Positions 1 through 8,853 are shown, counted from the first letter of the stretch. The stretch is 64,000 nt of DNA from Alphaproteobacteria bacterium (GCA_024236055.1 JACKLF010000001.1:434001-498000), one strand, 5' to 3'. Translations and numbers: made by a program. The notes: generated by a model not told the origin, from the sequence alone.

Positions 1-1458
1 GGCATCGCCATGGGCCATGAGGGCATGCGTTCCTCGCTGGTGTCGCGCGAGGTCATCGCCGACTCGGTCGAACTGACCATGCGCGGCCATTGCTATGACG
101 CGCTGGTCGGTCTGGCGGGCTGTGACAAGTCCCTGCCGGGCATGATGATGTCGATGCTGCGGCTGAACGTGCCGTCGGTGTTCCTCTATGGCGGCTCGAT
201 CATGCCGGGCCGTTTCCACGGCAAGGATGTGACCGTGGTCGATGTGTTCGAGGGCGTGGGCCAGCACAGCGCCGGCAAGATGCCCGAAAGCGAACTGATG
301 GAACTGGAAAAGGTCGCCTGTCCGGGGGCAGGGGCCTGCGGCGGCCAGTTCACCGCCAACACGATGGCGACGGTGGCCGAGGCGATCGGCCTGGCGCTGC
401 CCTATTCGTCGGGCCCGCCCGCCGAAATCCTGGAGCGCGACGACTTCGCCTACAAGGCGGGCGAGCAGGTGATGGTGCTGCTGGAAAAAAACCTGCGCCC
501 GCGCGACATCTGCACCCGCAAGGCATTCGAGAATGCCGCGATGGTGGTGGCGGCTTCCGGCGGCTCGACCAACGCGGCGCTGCATCTGCCGGCGATGGCG
601 AACGAGGCGGGCATCAAGTTCGACCTGTTCGACGTGGCCGAGATTTTCAAGAAGACGCCTTACATCGCCTCGATGAAGCCGGGCGGCAAATACGTCGCCA
701 AGGATCTGTGGGAAGCCGGCGGCGTGCCCATGCTGATGCGCGCGCTGCTGGATGCCGGCCTGCTGCATGGCGACTGCATGACCGTCACCGGCAAGACCGT
801 GGCCGAGAACCTGAAGGACATCACCTTCAACCCCGACCAGAAGGTCATCGTGTCGGTGGACAAGGCGCTGGCCCCCACCGGCGGCGTGGTCGGCCTGAGG
901 GGCAACCTGGCGCCGGAAGGCGCGATCGTGAAGATCGCGGGGCTCAAGCATATCAAGCATCGCGGCCCCGCCCGCGTGTTCGATTGCGAGGAAGATGCCT
1001 TCGCGGCGGTGGAACGGCGCGACTACAAGGAAGGCGATGTCATCGTCATCCGCTGGGAAGGTCCCAGGGGCGGCCCCGGCATGCGCGAGATGCTGTCGAC
1101 CACCGCGGCGCTGTATGGCCAGGGCGTGGAAAATATCGCGCTTCTGACCGACGGGCGTTTCAGCGGCGGCACGCGCGGGTTGTGCGTGGGCCATGTCGGC
1201 CCCGAAGCCGCCGACATGGGCCCGATCGGCCTTTTGCAGGACGGCGACATCATCGTGATCGACGCCGAAACCGGCGAACTGAAGGTCGAACTGAGCGATG
1301 CCGAACTGGAGGCGCGCAAGAAGGCCTTCAAACCCAAGCCGCCGGGCTTCAAGACCGGAGCGCTGGCACGCTTCGCGAAAAATGTTGGGCCCGCGCGCTA
1401 CGGCGCGCTGACCACGCCGGGCGCCGACGAAGAAGTCCGCTGCTACGCGGATATTTAA
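1..1458 (+). CDS. ilvD: Dihydroxy-acid dehydratase, 5'-truncated by window edge
   Basis: This is the C-terminal part of an IlvD/Edd-family dehydratase, which converts 2,3-dihydroxy-isovalerate or -methylvalerate to the 2-keto acid in branched-chain amino acid synthesis. The reading frame is open from base 1 (codons before the first visible ATG at 10 encode Gly-Ile-Ala), so about 80-90 N-terminal residues, including the first cluster cysteine region, lie outside the window. Visible family motifs are CDKSLPG and PGAGACGGQFTANTM, which carry the two other iron-sulfur cysteines, and a C-terminal GRFSGGTRG motif. The GHEGM/SREVIADS style resembles the roughly 570-residue Fe2S2 dehydratases rather than the longer E. 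coli type. Sugar-acid dehydratases belong to the same family, so an aldonate role cannot be fully excluded. Confidence 0.88.
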   Translation, partial: GIAMGHEGMRSSLVSREVIADSVELTMRGHCYDALVGLAGCDKSLPGMMMSMLRLNVPSVFLYGGSIMPGRFHGKDVTVVDVFEGVGQHSAGKMPESELMELEKVACPGAGACGGQFTANTMATVAEAIGLALPYSSGPPAEILERDDFAYKAGEQVMVLLEKNLRPRDICTRKAFENAAMVVAASGGSTNAALHLPAMANEAGIKFDLFDVAEIFKKTPYIASMKPGGKYVAKDLWEAGGVPMLMRALLDAGLLHGDCMTVTGKTVAENLKDITFNPDQKVIVSVDKALAPTGGVVGLRGNLAPEGAIVKIAGLKHIKHRGPARVFDCEEDAFAAVERRDYKEGDVIVIRWEGPRGGPGMREMLSTTAALYGQGVENIALLTDGRFSGGTRGLCVGHVGPEAADMGPIGLLQDGDIIVIDAETGELKVELSDAELEARKKAFKPKPPGFKTGALARFAKNVGPARYGALTTPGADEEVRCYADI

Positions 1459-1471
1459 TGGCGGAACAAGC

Positions 1472-2056
1472 TTAGGGATGCTGCCGGGCCGCCATGTGTT
1501 CAATGCGGCGGTCCGGCACCAGCCAGATCAGCGCCACGCCGAAATAGAACAGCATGCCCAGCCAGGGCAGCAACAGGGATGAGCCGATCCCCGACGCGTA
1601 AAGCAGGGGGGACAGGTTTGCCTTCAGGTCCCTGCCCAGAACCTGGCGCATCAGGGACTGCGGTCCCTGGTCGTGCATGATCACCCGCTGCATGAGCCAC
1701 CAGGACAAAGCCGGCAGGAACAGCGCCAGGCCATAGACCGCGGTCGGCACCGGGGCGAATTCGGTCTCGCCCATCCAGGCCGTGGCGAAGGGCACCAGCG
1801 AAATCCAGAACAGCAGGTTGAAGTTGGCCCACAGCAGGGCGCCGTTCACCCGATGCACCAGGTGGAAATAATGGTGGTGGTTGTTCCAGTAGATCGCCAC
1901 ATAGATGAAGCTGAAGGCATAGGCCAGGAAGGTGTGCCAGCCTTCGGCCAGCGCCTCCAGCGTGGCGTGCTCCGGCACCTTCAGTTCCAGCACCATGATG
2001 GTGATGATGATGGCGGTGACGCCATCGGTCATGGCCAGCAGCCGTTCCTTGCCCAC
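1472..2056 (-). CDS. TMEM175-family (DUF1211) potassium channel-like membrane protein
   Basis: A 194-residue integral membrane protein with about six hydrophobic segments. Residues 10-25 (TDGVTAIIITIMVLEL) match the pore-helix signature of TMEM175/DUF1211 proteins, in which the Ile/Leu ring of the first helix lines a potassium pore; bacterial members have one six-helix repeat. A His-rich NNHHHYFH stretch follows the third helix. The start is a GTG at 2054-2056, preceded on its strand by a GAGGAG Shine-Dalgarno, which is better than any downstream start. It is convergent with ilvD, with only 13 bases between stops. Ion selectivity is inferred from the family, not from this sequence. Confidence 0.8.
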   Translation of the reverse strand: MGKERLLAMTDGVTAIIITIMVLELKVPEHATLEALAEGWHTFLAYAFSFIYVAIYWNNHHHYFHLVHRVNGALLWANFNLLFWISLVPFATAWMGETEFAPVPTAVYGLALFLPALSWWLMQRVIMHDQGPQSLMRQVLGRDLKANLSPLLYASGIGSSLLLPWLGMLFYFGVALIWLVPDRRIEHMAARQHP

Positions 2057-2108
2057 GCCCGTCTCCTCTGTTCGGGACGATGCTAGGCAAGCTATCGGCG
2101 TTTGCCAA

Positions 2109-3338
2109 TCAGGTCTTGCGGGCGGTCTCCGCAGCCTTCAGGGCCCGCAGCGCATTGCCGCCCCAGAAATTGGCGAGCTGCGCTTCGGTGTAACCCAGCT
2201 TGAGAAGCCGCTCGGTGATGCGGGGCAGGGAGGCGACATCCTCCATGCCCGCCACGCCGCCGCCGCCGTCCCAGTCGCAGCCCACGCCGACATGGTCGGG
2301 CCCGACCAGGTCAAGCGCATGGGTGACGTGTTTCATATAGTCTTCGAACGTGGCCCGGGGCTGGGGATATTTGGCGTTCATCGCTTTCAGCGTGGCGGCA
2401 GCCTCGCGCACCGCTGCGGTAGCCTGCTCAGGCGTCATGGCGGAAAGATTTTCCAGCTTGCCATAGATCGGGCCGACCACCTTGGCGCGCTCCGGGTTTG
2501 GCGGCACGGATACCAGATAATCGTTGTAGCTGTTGATCTGGATGGTGCCGCCCTTGGCCGCCAGCGCCTTGATGCGGGCATCGTCCAGGTTGCGCGGATG
2601 GTCGTGCACGGCGCGGCAGCCCGAATGCGAACAGATGATCGGCGCGCGCGAAAGTTCGATCATGTCGTCGAACACGCTGTCGGCGGAATGGCTGGCATCC
2701 AGCACCATGCCCAGGTCGTTGGCCAGCGCCACCAACTCCTTGCCTGCCGGTGACAGGCCGTTCCAGTGCGGCTTGTCGGTGGCGCTGTCGCCGAACTGGT
2801 TGACCTTGAAATGCACCGGCCCGACCAGGCGCACGCCCAGCGCGTAAAAGCCGCGCAGCAGGCTGACATCGTCGGCGAGGGGATAGGAGTTCTCGATGCT
2901 CTGGAAAACGATGATCTTGCCCCTGGCGGCAATTTTGGCGGCGTCGTCGGCCTCGAAGGCCAGTTCGAAGGTTTCCGGATGGGCGGCGACCATTTCGCGG
3001 ATCTCGGCGGCGCGCAGCAGGGCGGCATTGCGCGCGGCCATCTTGGCCTGCGGCGTCAGCGGACCCTGGGGGGTGTAGATCGCCCAGAAGCCGCCATCCA
3101 GGCCGCCTTCGCGCATGCGCGGCACGTCCACCTGGGTCATGTCGCTGTCCATGCTGTGACGCTGCATGATGTCCCAGCCGGGACGGGCCAGGCTGGCGGG
3201 CGTGTCCAGATGGGTGTCCAGGCAGATCAGCCGCTGGTGCAGCGCCAGCGCATCGCCGGATGACTGCGCCCGAGCGCCGCCGGAAAAGACCAGCGCGGCA
3301 GCCGCGCCATTAACCATAAGGCCGCGTCGCGTCAGCAT
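2109..3338 (-). CDS. Exported membrane dipeptidase (peptidase family M19)
   Basis: A zinc-dependent dipeptidase of the amidohydrolase-like M19 family, 409 residues. The DTHLDTP motif supplies the first metal ligands, and SHSGCRAVHDHPRN and GVGCDWDGGG match later active-site blocks of renal-dipeptidase homologues. The N-terminus (LTRRGLMVNGAAAALVF) looks like a Tat signal, so the enzyme probably acts in the periplasm. The start is taken at 3338 because GGGGGT lies just upstream on the minus strand; the next upstream ATG (3359) adds seven residues and has no such site. It is divergent from the polysaccharide deacetylase gene, with 132 bases of shared upstream region. Substrates of bacterial members are varied L,L- or L,D-dipeptides, so specificity is unknown. 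Confidence 0.86.
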   Translation of the reverse strand: MLTRRGLMVNGAAAALVFSGGARAQSSGDALALHQRLICLDTHLDTPASLARPGWDIMQRHSMDSDMTQVDVPRMREGGLDGGFWAIYTPQGPLTPQAKMAARNAALLRAAEIREMVAAHPETFELAFEADDAAKIAARGKIIVFQSIENSYPLADDVSLLRGFYALGVRLVGPVHFKVNQFGDSATDKPHWNGLSPAGKELVALANDLGMVLDASHSADSVFDDMIELSRAPIICSHSGCRAVHDHPRNLDDARIKALAAKGGTIQINSYNDYLVSVPPNPERAKVVGPIYGKLENLSAMTPEQATAAVREAAATLKAMNAKYPQPRATFEDYMKHVTHALDLVGPDHVGVGCDWDGGGGVAGMEDVASLPRITERLLKLGYTEAQLANFWGGNALRALKAAETARKT

Positions 3339-3470
3339 GGTCACCCCCGCAAATGCCAAGATTTCCGTGGAAAGTTAGCCGATTTGCTGCACTGCCGCGC
3401 TGTGACCGCTTGCCCCGGCGGGCGTGAACGGTAAACATCGGCGGGTTGGAATGGTGATCGGGCTGGCGGG

Positions 3471-4349
3471 ATGAAAGCGCTGCTGACGACGATGATGGCT
3501 GCGCTTTTGCTGGCGGCCGCGCCTGCCTGGGCGGGCGGTGAGCCCGAACGGCTTGCCCTGTTCCAGCGCGGCACCATCTTTCATTCTGGCCTTACCCATA
3601 CCCACACCATCGCCCTGACCTTCGACGACGGTCCCAACGCCCACACCGCCGAGGTGCTGGATGCGCTGAAGGAACTGGGCGTCAAGGCGACCTTCTTCAT
3701 TGTCGGCAACCAGGCCCATCGCCATCCCGACATCCTGGCCCGCATCGCGCGCGAGGGGCATCTGCTGGCCAACCATAGCGCCACCCATGCGCTGCTGGGC
3801 GCTTCCTATGACGCCCAGCCCGAAAGGCTGATTGCCCAGGTGCGTGATGTCGATGAACAGATCGCGCCGCTGATGCGGCCGGGTGAGCCGCGCTTTTTCC
3901 GCGCCCCCTATGGCTCCTGGAAATACGCGCACCAGGGAATTCTCAATGCCGACCCGGAACTGCGCAAATATATCGGCCCCATCTATTGGGATGTCGGCGG
4001 CCAGATCAGCATGACCCGCGACGGCTATGTCATGTCTGCGGCGGACTGGACCTGCTGGCGCAAGGGCTGGTCGCCCCATACCTGCGCCAAGGGCTATACC
4101 CGCGAGATCCGCCGCAAGGATGGCGGCGTGGTGCTGATGCATTGCATCCAGGTCAATTCGGCCGCGCTGGTGCGCGAGGTTGTGCCGCCGCTGCTGGAGG
4201 AAGGCTATCGCTTCATCCGGCTGGACCAGAATCCCGAATACCGGCAGTACGAAACGCCGCCTGCCAAACCGGCCAAACCGCGCGGCGAGGCCGATGCGCG
4301 GACCGCGCCGCTGCGCCTGACCGCCCTTCGCCCCGAAGACATGAGATAA
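3471..4349 (+). CDS. Exported polysaccharide deacetylase (NodB domain)
   Basis: A 292-residue carbohydrate esterase family 4 protein that would remove N- or O-acetyl groups from a polysaccharide outside the cytoplasm. A Sec signal covers residues 1-21. The NodB fold follows with the TFDDGP block (Asp52 and Asp53) and the metal-binding NHSATH motif (His102 and His106), then FFRAPYGSWK. The last 30 residues are Pro/Lys/Arg-rich and look unstructured. It is separated from the following transporter gene by three bases, so the two are probably cotranscribed. The substrate, for example peptidoglycan or an exopolysaccharide, is not evident. Confidence 0.88.
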   Translation: MKALLTTMMAALLLAAAPAWAGGEPERLALFQRGTIFHSGLTHTHTIALTFDDGPNAHTAEVLDALKELGVKATFFIVGNQAHRHPDILARIAREGHLLANHSATHALLGASYDAQPERLIAQVRDVDEQIAPLMRPGEPRFFRAPYGSWKYAHQGILNADPELRKYIGPIYWDVGGQISMTRDGYVMSAADWTCWRKGWSPHTCAKGYTREIRRKDGGVVLMHCIQVNSAALVREVVPPLLEEGYRFIRLDQNPEYRQYETPPAKPAKPRGEADARTAPLRLTALRPEDMR

Positions 4350-4352
4350 GCC

Positions 4353-5300
4353 ATGACGGATGCGGGCCATCGGACCCGCTGGACCGGCTTCGTCATCGCG
4401 TTGCTGGCCGGCACATTGTTCGGTGTGGGCGGGACCTTCGGGCAGTTCCTGTTCGAACATCGCGGCGTCGACCTGGACTGGCTGGTGACGGTGCGGATGC
4501 TGGTGTCCGGGGCGCTGCTGATCGGCTTTTCGGCGGCGCGCGACGGCGGGCAGGTTCTGGCGCCCTGGCGCGACAAGGGCGATGCGGTCCGGCTTCTGAT
4601 CTTCGGCATCTTCGGCATGCTGGCGGTGCAGTACACCTATTTTGCCGCCATCCATGCCTCCAACACCGCCACGGCGACGGTGCTGCAATATACCGGCCCG
4701 GCCATGATCGCGGTATGGCTGGCGCTGGTGGGACGGCGCTGGCCCAGCCGGCGCGAGCTGGCGGCGATCGCGCTGGCCATGGCGGGCACCTATCTGCTGG
4801 TGACACACGGCAAGGCTGGTGCACTTTCCATCTCACTGCTGGCGCTGTTCTGGGGCCTGGCCTCGGCGGTGGCGGCGGCGTTCAACTCGCTGCAGCCGGT
4901 GGGGCTGCTGCACCGCTACAAGGCTTCGTATATATCCGGCTGGGGTATGCTGATCGGCGGGATCGCGTTGTCCTTTCGCCGCCAGCCCTGGGACATTGCG
5001 GGCGAGTGGGATGCGATTGCCATCGGCTTTCTGCTGTTCATCTTTGTCTTCGGCACGTTGCTGTCTTTCTATTTCTACCTGAAGGCGGTGCGGCTGATCG
5101 GGGCGCAGCGCACCAGCCTGCTCTCCTGTGCCGAGCCCTTTGCCGCCGCCGTGCTGGCGGTGCTGTGGCTGGGTGTGCGCTGGACGGTGATGGACTGGCT
5201 GGGCGCGGCGCTGATCGTTGCCACGATCTTTCTTCTGGCGCGCGAAAAGCCCGAGAAAAAGCTGCTGGCCGAAGTGACGCGCGACGTGCGCGCGCATTAG
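4353..5300 (+). CDS. DMT-superfamily (EamA) inner-membrane transporter
   Basis: A 315-residue protein with about ten predicted hydrophobic helices arranged as two EamA repeats, the pattern of RhaT/EamA metabolite exporters. Motifs such as the TATVLQYTGP segment in repeat one and AQRTSLLSCAEPFAAA in repeat two are typical of these repeats. It starts three bases after the deacetylase stop. Its stop TAG overlaps the stop of the convergent hydrolase in a shared TTAG at 5297-5300. The substrate cannot be told from sequence; amino acids, nucleosides or small metabolites are usual for the family. Confidence 0.85.
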   Translation: MTDAGHRTRWTGFVIALLAGTLFGVGGTFGQFLFEHRGVDLDWLVTVRMLVSGALLIGFSAARDGGQVLAPWRDKGDAVRLLIFGIFGMLAVQYTYFAAIHASNTATATVLQYTGPAMIAVWLALVGRRWPSRRELAAIALAMAGTYLLVTHGKAGALSISLLALFWGLASAVAAAFNSLQPVGLLHRYKASYISGWGMLIGGIALSFRRQPWDIAGEWDAIAIGFLLFIFVFGTLLSFYFYLKAVRLIGAQRTSLLSCAEPFAAAVLAVLWLGVRWTVMDWLGAALIVATIFLLAREKPEKKLLAEVTRDVRAH

Positions 5301-6214
5301 AGCGCGCGAATGGCGTCCGTGATCAGGTCTTCGGCCCTGGATGAATCCTCGACGATCCCGCTGAGCGTCAGGAAGGGATGGATCATCCCGGCAAAGCAGA
5401 CATGGTTGACGGCAACGCCCGCCGCCGCGAGCCGGTCGGCATAGGCCGCGCATTCATCCGCCAGGGGATCGAATTCGGCACTGATCACCAGGGCGGGCGG
5501 CAGGCCCTTCAGGTCGGGCCGCAGGATGGGCGAGGCGCGCGGGTCCAGCCGGTCGGCGTGATCGGGAATGTAATTGTCCATGAACCAGTGCAGCGCCTTT
5601 GTCGTCAGCATGTAGCCGCTGGCGTTGCGGACATGGGACGGATATTCACGGCTCATATCGGCCATGGGATAGATCAGCACCTGCAGTGCGATGGGAAAAT
5701 CGCCGCTGTCCTGGGCCATCTGCGCGATGACCGCCGCCAGGTTTCCCCCCGCGCTGTCACCGCCCACCACCAGACGCGCCGGATCGATGCCCAGCCGCGC
5801 CGCATTGCGCGCCGCCCACAGGGTGGCGGCATAGGCGTCTTCCACCGCGCCGGGAAACTGGGTTTCGGGCGCCAGGCGATAGCCCACCGACAACACGGCG
5901 CAGCCGGACTTGACCGCCAGCCGCCGGCAGGTCGTGTCATAAAGCTCCAGATTGCCCAGCATGAAGCCGCCGCCATGATAGAAAACCATCAGCGGGCAGG
6001 GCGAGCCGCCCTTGGTCGGACGATAGAAGCGGCAAGGCAGCGGGCCGTAATCGGTCGGGATCGCCAGCTCATAGGTGATCGCCACACCGGGCTTGTCCGC
6101 CAGCAGCGTCAGACGGCTTTCGGTATAGGCCGCGCGCAGGCGCGAGGGCGGCAAATCGGTGGGAAGATCACTGGCGATGCGAATGGCTTCGGCAGCCTGG
6201 GGATGCAAGGGCAT
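5297..6214 (-). CDS. Alpha/beta hydrolase of the hormone-sensitive lipase family
   Basis: A 305-residue cytosolic esterase/lipase (family IV). The oxyanion-hole motif HGGGF is at residues 80-84 and the nucleophile elbow GDSAGG at 152-157 (Ser154); the acid and histidine of the triad are in EFDPLAD and GMIHPFL near the C-terminus. Length matches the family. The frame stays open far upstream to 7240, but that extension is antisense to the VOC gene and lacks family similarity; the ATG at 6214 begins the usual N-terminal cap and has a GGAG about 12 bases upstream. It is divergent from the VOC gene and convergent with the transporter. Confidence 0.88.
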   Translation of the reverse strand: MPLHPQAAEAIRIASDLPTDLPPSRLRAAYTESRLTLLADKPGVAITYELAIPTDYGPLPCRFYRPTKGGSPCPLMVFYHGGGFMLGNLELYDTTCRRLAVKSGCAVLSVGYRLAPETQFPGAVEDAYAATLWAARNAARLGIDPARLVVGGDSAGGNLAAVIAQMAQDSGDFPIALQVLIYPMADMSREYPSHVRNASGYMLTTKALHWFMDNYIPDHADRLDPRASPILRPDLKGLPPALVISAEFDPLADECAAYADRLAAAGVAVNHVCFAGMIHPFLTLSGIVEDSSRAEDLITDAIRAL

Positions 6215-6325
6215 GATGAAATCGTGCTCCGGTGTGGCGTGGCAGTTCTGCCTGCATAGTCTGCACACTGGTAACGGTATCACGAACGGCCTATGCTGTC
6301 GCAAACAACAGGGCGGGGGACGGTC

Positions 6326-7243
6326 ATGACATTGCGGTATCCGGTATTGATCGGCCTTGCGGGCCTGATGATCGGTCCATGCCTTGCGGCCGAGCGTCCG
6401 GCCATCACCGGCGTTTCCCATATCGGCGTCTATGCCGGCGATCCGGGCAAGGCCGAACATTTCTATGTTCACAATCTGGGGGCGGTGAAACGGCCCGACC
6501 CAGAAAACCCCGATGGTGCGCGCTATTTCTTCAGCCCGACCCAGTATGTCGAAGTCCTGCCGCTGCCCGCCAATGCCGGGCCGAACCGGCTGGATCATGT
6601 CGCCTTCAACACGGCAGACGCCGAAGCGATGCGGCGCTATCTGGCCGAACACAAGATCGCCGTGCCTGCGGCCGTTGAATCCGGCAGCGATGGCAGCCGC
6701 TGGTTCACCGTCCACGATCCCGAAGGCCATGCCGTGGAATTCGTTCAGCCACCCGCGGCCCCGGCGCCGGTGGCCGATGGGGGGCTGTCCACCCACATCA
6801 TCCATGTCGGCTTCGTCATTCACGACCGCGCAAGGGAAGACAGTTTCTTTCGTGCCGTGCTGGGCTTTCGGCCTTACTGGTATGGCGGCATGCAGGATGA
6901 TGGACCGCCAGCCTGGATATCCCAGCAGGTGCCCGATGGTACTGACTGGCTGGAATATATGGTCACCGACAAGACCCTGAATCAGGCGCAGATGGGCGTG
7001 CTGAACCATTTCTCGCTGGGTGTGCCCAGTATGGAGGCCGCCTATACCCGGCTGTGGAACGAAGGACGCCTGGACGGACAGGCCGATGCGCGCGGCCAGC
7101 AATTCGTGCCCAAGATTGGCCGCGACGCCAAGTGGCAGTTGAACCTGCTCGATCCCGACGGGACCCGTGCCGAGGTGATGGAGTTGCATGCCATCGGCAC
7201 GCCCTGCTGTTCGCCCTTCACCGCGATGGATCCGCTGCAATGA
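6326..7243 (+). CDS. Exported VOC (glyoxalase/dioxygenase-fold) protein, two domains
   Basis: A 305-residue protein with a Sec signal (MTLRYPVLIGLAGLMIGPCLAAE) followed by two vicinal-oxygen-chelate modules, roughly residues 28-140 and 155-295. The first begins GVSHIGVYAGDPGKAEHFY and ends with HDPEGHAVEFVQP; the second begins HIIHVGFVIHDRAREDSFF. The His/Glu pattern suggests a metal site, but whether it is a lyase, isomerase or dioxygenase cannot be told. ATG 6326 was chosen because it follows a strong GGGCGGGGGA site and directly starts the signal peptide; the upstream ATG at 6293 does neither. It overlaps the ThuA gene by four bases (ATGA). Most VOC enzymes are cytosolic, so export is unusual. 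Confidence 0.75.
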   Translation: MTLRYPVLIGLAGLMIGPCLAAERPAITGVSHIGVYAGDPGKAEHFYVHNLGAVKRPDPENPDGARYFFSPTQYVEVLPLPANAGPNRLDHVAFNTADAEAMRRYLAEHKIAVPAAVESGSDGSRWFTVHDPEGHAVEFVQPPAAPAPVADGGLSTHIIHVGFVIHDRAREDSFFRAVLGFRPYWYGGMQDDGPPAWISQQVPDGTDWLEYMVTDKTLNQAQMGVLNHFSLGVPSMEAAYTRLWNEGRLDGQADARGQQFVPKIGRDAKWQLNLLDPDGTRAEVMELHAIGTPCCSPFTAMDPLQ

Positions 7244-8160
7244 AGTGGGTGCTGGCCGCGATCGTGATGCTGTGGAGCGGGGCCGCGCTGGCCGCGCCCA
7301 TCAGGGTGATGATCCTGGATGGCGAAAGTGCCGCCGCCTATCACGACTGGCCGGTCACCACCCAGGTGATGAAACGCGAACTGCAGGATGCGGGCATCTT
7401 CGACGTGACCGTGGTCAGCGCGCCACGCTCCGACAGCGCGGACATCGCCGCTTTCGATCCCGGATTCGAAAAGTATCAGGTCGTGGTCTGGAATTACGAC
7501 GCACCGGACTGGCCCGCCGCGCTGAAGACGAAATTCGAAACCTATATGCGAAACGGCGGCGGACTTGTGGTGGTGCATGCCGCCAACAATGCCTTTCCGG
7601 ACTGGCCGGCCTGGAACGAAATGACCGGGCTTGGCGGCTGGCGCGGGCGGAACAAGGCGGCGGGGCCGCACTGGTATTTCGAGAACAGCAAGCTGGTATC
7701 CGATGACGAACCCGGTCCGGCGGGCATGCACGGCAAGCGCCTGCCGTTCCGCATGGTCACCCGCGCGCCGGATCATCCCATCATGCGGGGCCTGCCGGAG
7801 CGCTGGATGCACATGGGCGACGAACTTTACGCCCATCTGCGCGGGCCCGGCCGCAACATGACCGTGCTGGCGACGGCCTGGTCCGATCCCGCCAATCATG
7901 GCAGCGGCCATGACGAGCCGATGGCGATGGCACTCCGCTTCGGCAAGGGGCGCATCTTTCACACCACATTGGGGCATGACGCCTGGGCGCTGTCCGGCGT
8001 CGGCTTCATGACCCTGTTGCAGCGCGGCACGGAATGGGCCGCGACTGGCCATGTCACCCAGAAGGTGCCAAAAAACTTTCCCACCGCCGATATCGCCAGC
8101 TATCGGGCAGACCTGGCCGCGATGGACCCGGCGATTGCCGGCAATGGCAAGCCGAAATAG
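7240..8160 (+). CDS. Exported ThuA-domain protein
   Basis: A 306-residue protein: Sec signal at residues 1-19, then a ThuA-like domain (class I glutamine-amidotransferase-like fold) with IRVMILDGESAAAYHDW at its start, a GGGLVVVHAANNAFPDW block in the middle and a late FGKGRIFHTTLGHD block. ThuA proteins act in trehalose and 3-keto-sugar use in rhizobia, and secreted ThuA proteins are common near periplasmic sugar-modifying enzymes; the exact reaction is poorly defined. It starts inside the VOC stop codon, so it is translationally coupled to it. The pair could form one periplasmic step. Confidence 0.78.
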   Translation: MKWVLAAIVMLWSGAALAAPIRVMILDGESAAAYHDWPVTTQVMKRELQDAGIFDVTVVSAPRSDSADIAAFDPGFEKYQVVVWNYDAPDWPAALKTKFETYMRNGGGLVVVHAANNAFPDWPAWNEMTGLGGWRGRNKAAGPHWYFENSKLVSDDEPGPAGMHGKRLPFRMVTRAPDHPIMRGLPERWMHMGDELYAHLRGPGRNMTVLATAWSDPANHGSGHDEPMAMALRFGKGRIFHTTLGHDAWALSGVGFMTLLQRGTEWAATGHVTQKVPKNFPTADIASYRADLAAMDPAIAGNGKPK

Positions 8161-8172
8161 GCAATCGCCTGT

Positions 8173-8189
8173 TGTGACGGGCCGTCACA
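8173..8189. promoter_or_regulatory. Perfect 17-bp palindrome upstream of the first CHRD-PQQ pair
   Basis: TGTGACGG, a single G, then CCGTCACA forms arms of eight bases. It lies about 90 bases before the CHRD gene and downstream of the ThuA stop, the right place for an operator. The half-site resembles CRP/FNR (TGTGA/TCACA) but the spacing is seven rather than six bases, so the binding protein is unknown. Confidence 0.45.
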
Positions 8190-8279
8190 TTTGGCACCCT
8201 GCGCCCCGAACAAGCGCCGCCTATCAAAGCGGCCTGATCGGCCAGGGGGAGAACCCTGAGCGGCCGGGGGAGAGAAAAC

Positions 8280-8801
8280 GTGTCCAGACTTGCCGCGGCC
8301 CTGGCCTTGGGGCTGTCCATACTTGCCGTTCCGGCCGTCGCCGCGACCAGCAGCTACCAGACCAATCTGGGCCCGATGCCGCTGGACGATGAAACCAAGG
8401 CGGTGATCGCGGGCCGCGGTGATGCGACCGCCGTGCTGGACGGGCGCACTGTCACCATCAAGGGCGATTTTCACGGCCTGCCGTCCAACGCCACCGAGGC
8501 GCATGTCTTCACCTCGCCGGTGGCGGGCGTGCCCGGCAAATCGATCCTGGACCTGGACGTGACCAAGTCCACCAGCGGTACCATCTCGGGCACCTTCTCG
8601 CTCAGCGCCCAGCAGGTGAAGGACCTTCGCACCGGCAAGCTCTACATCCAGATCAACAGCGAGAATGCGCCGCCCGGTTATCCCTGGGGGCCCAAAGGCA
8701 CGCTGTGGGGCTGGCTGTTCCCCGCCCATGAAACGGTGGGGCCCAATGTGCCGCAGGAAGGCCACTGGTTCATTCCCCAGCTCGACACGCCGAAGAACTG
8801 A
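8280..8801 (+). CDS. Exported CHRD-domain protein, first copy
   Basis: A 173-residue secreted protein: Sec signal (residues 1-21) followed by a CHRD (chordin/SOG) beta-rich domain, recognisable from the TNLGPMPL start, the GDATAVLDGRTVTIKGDF strand pair, AHVFTSPVAGVPG and the TGKLYIQINSENAPPG end. CHRD domains have no agreed catalytic role in bacteria. The start is GTG at 8280 with CCGGGGGAGAG just upstream. It immediately precedes a cytochrome-c/PQQ dehydrogenase gene, and the same order recurs at 23347-25993, so I infer it is an accessory or partner of the quinoprotein. Confidence 0.72.
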   Translation: MSRLAAALALGLSILAVPAVAATSSYQTNLGPMPLDDETKAVIAGRGDATAVLDGRTVTIKGDFHGLPSNATEAHVFTSPVAGVPGKSILDLDVTKSTSGTISGTFSLSAQQVKDLRTGKLYIQINSENAPPGYPWGPKGTLWGWLFPAHETVGPNVPQEGHWFIPQLDTPKN

Positions 8802-8853
8802 ACAAACGAGAACTGAACAAACACAATAGCCGAACCCGGCAAAGGGGCACCCC

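Noticed and set aside
5297..7240. A 647-residue version of the alpha/beta hydrolase with a long N-terminal extension
   Set aside because: The extension is antisense to the VOC gene and lacks similarity. The ATG at 6214 starts the usual family N-terminus.
8173..8189. A CRP binding site
   Set aside because: Half-sites match but the spacing is seven bases rather than six, so it is listed as an unassigned palindrome.
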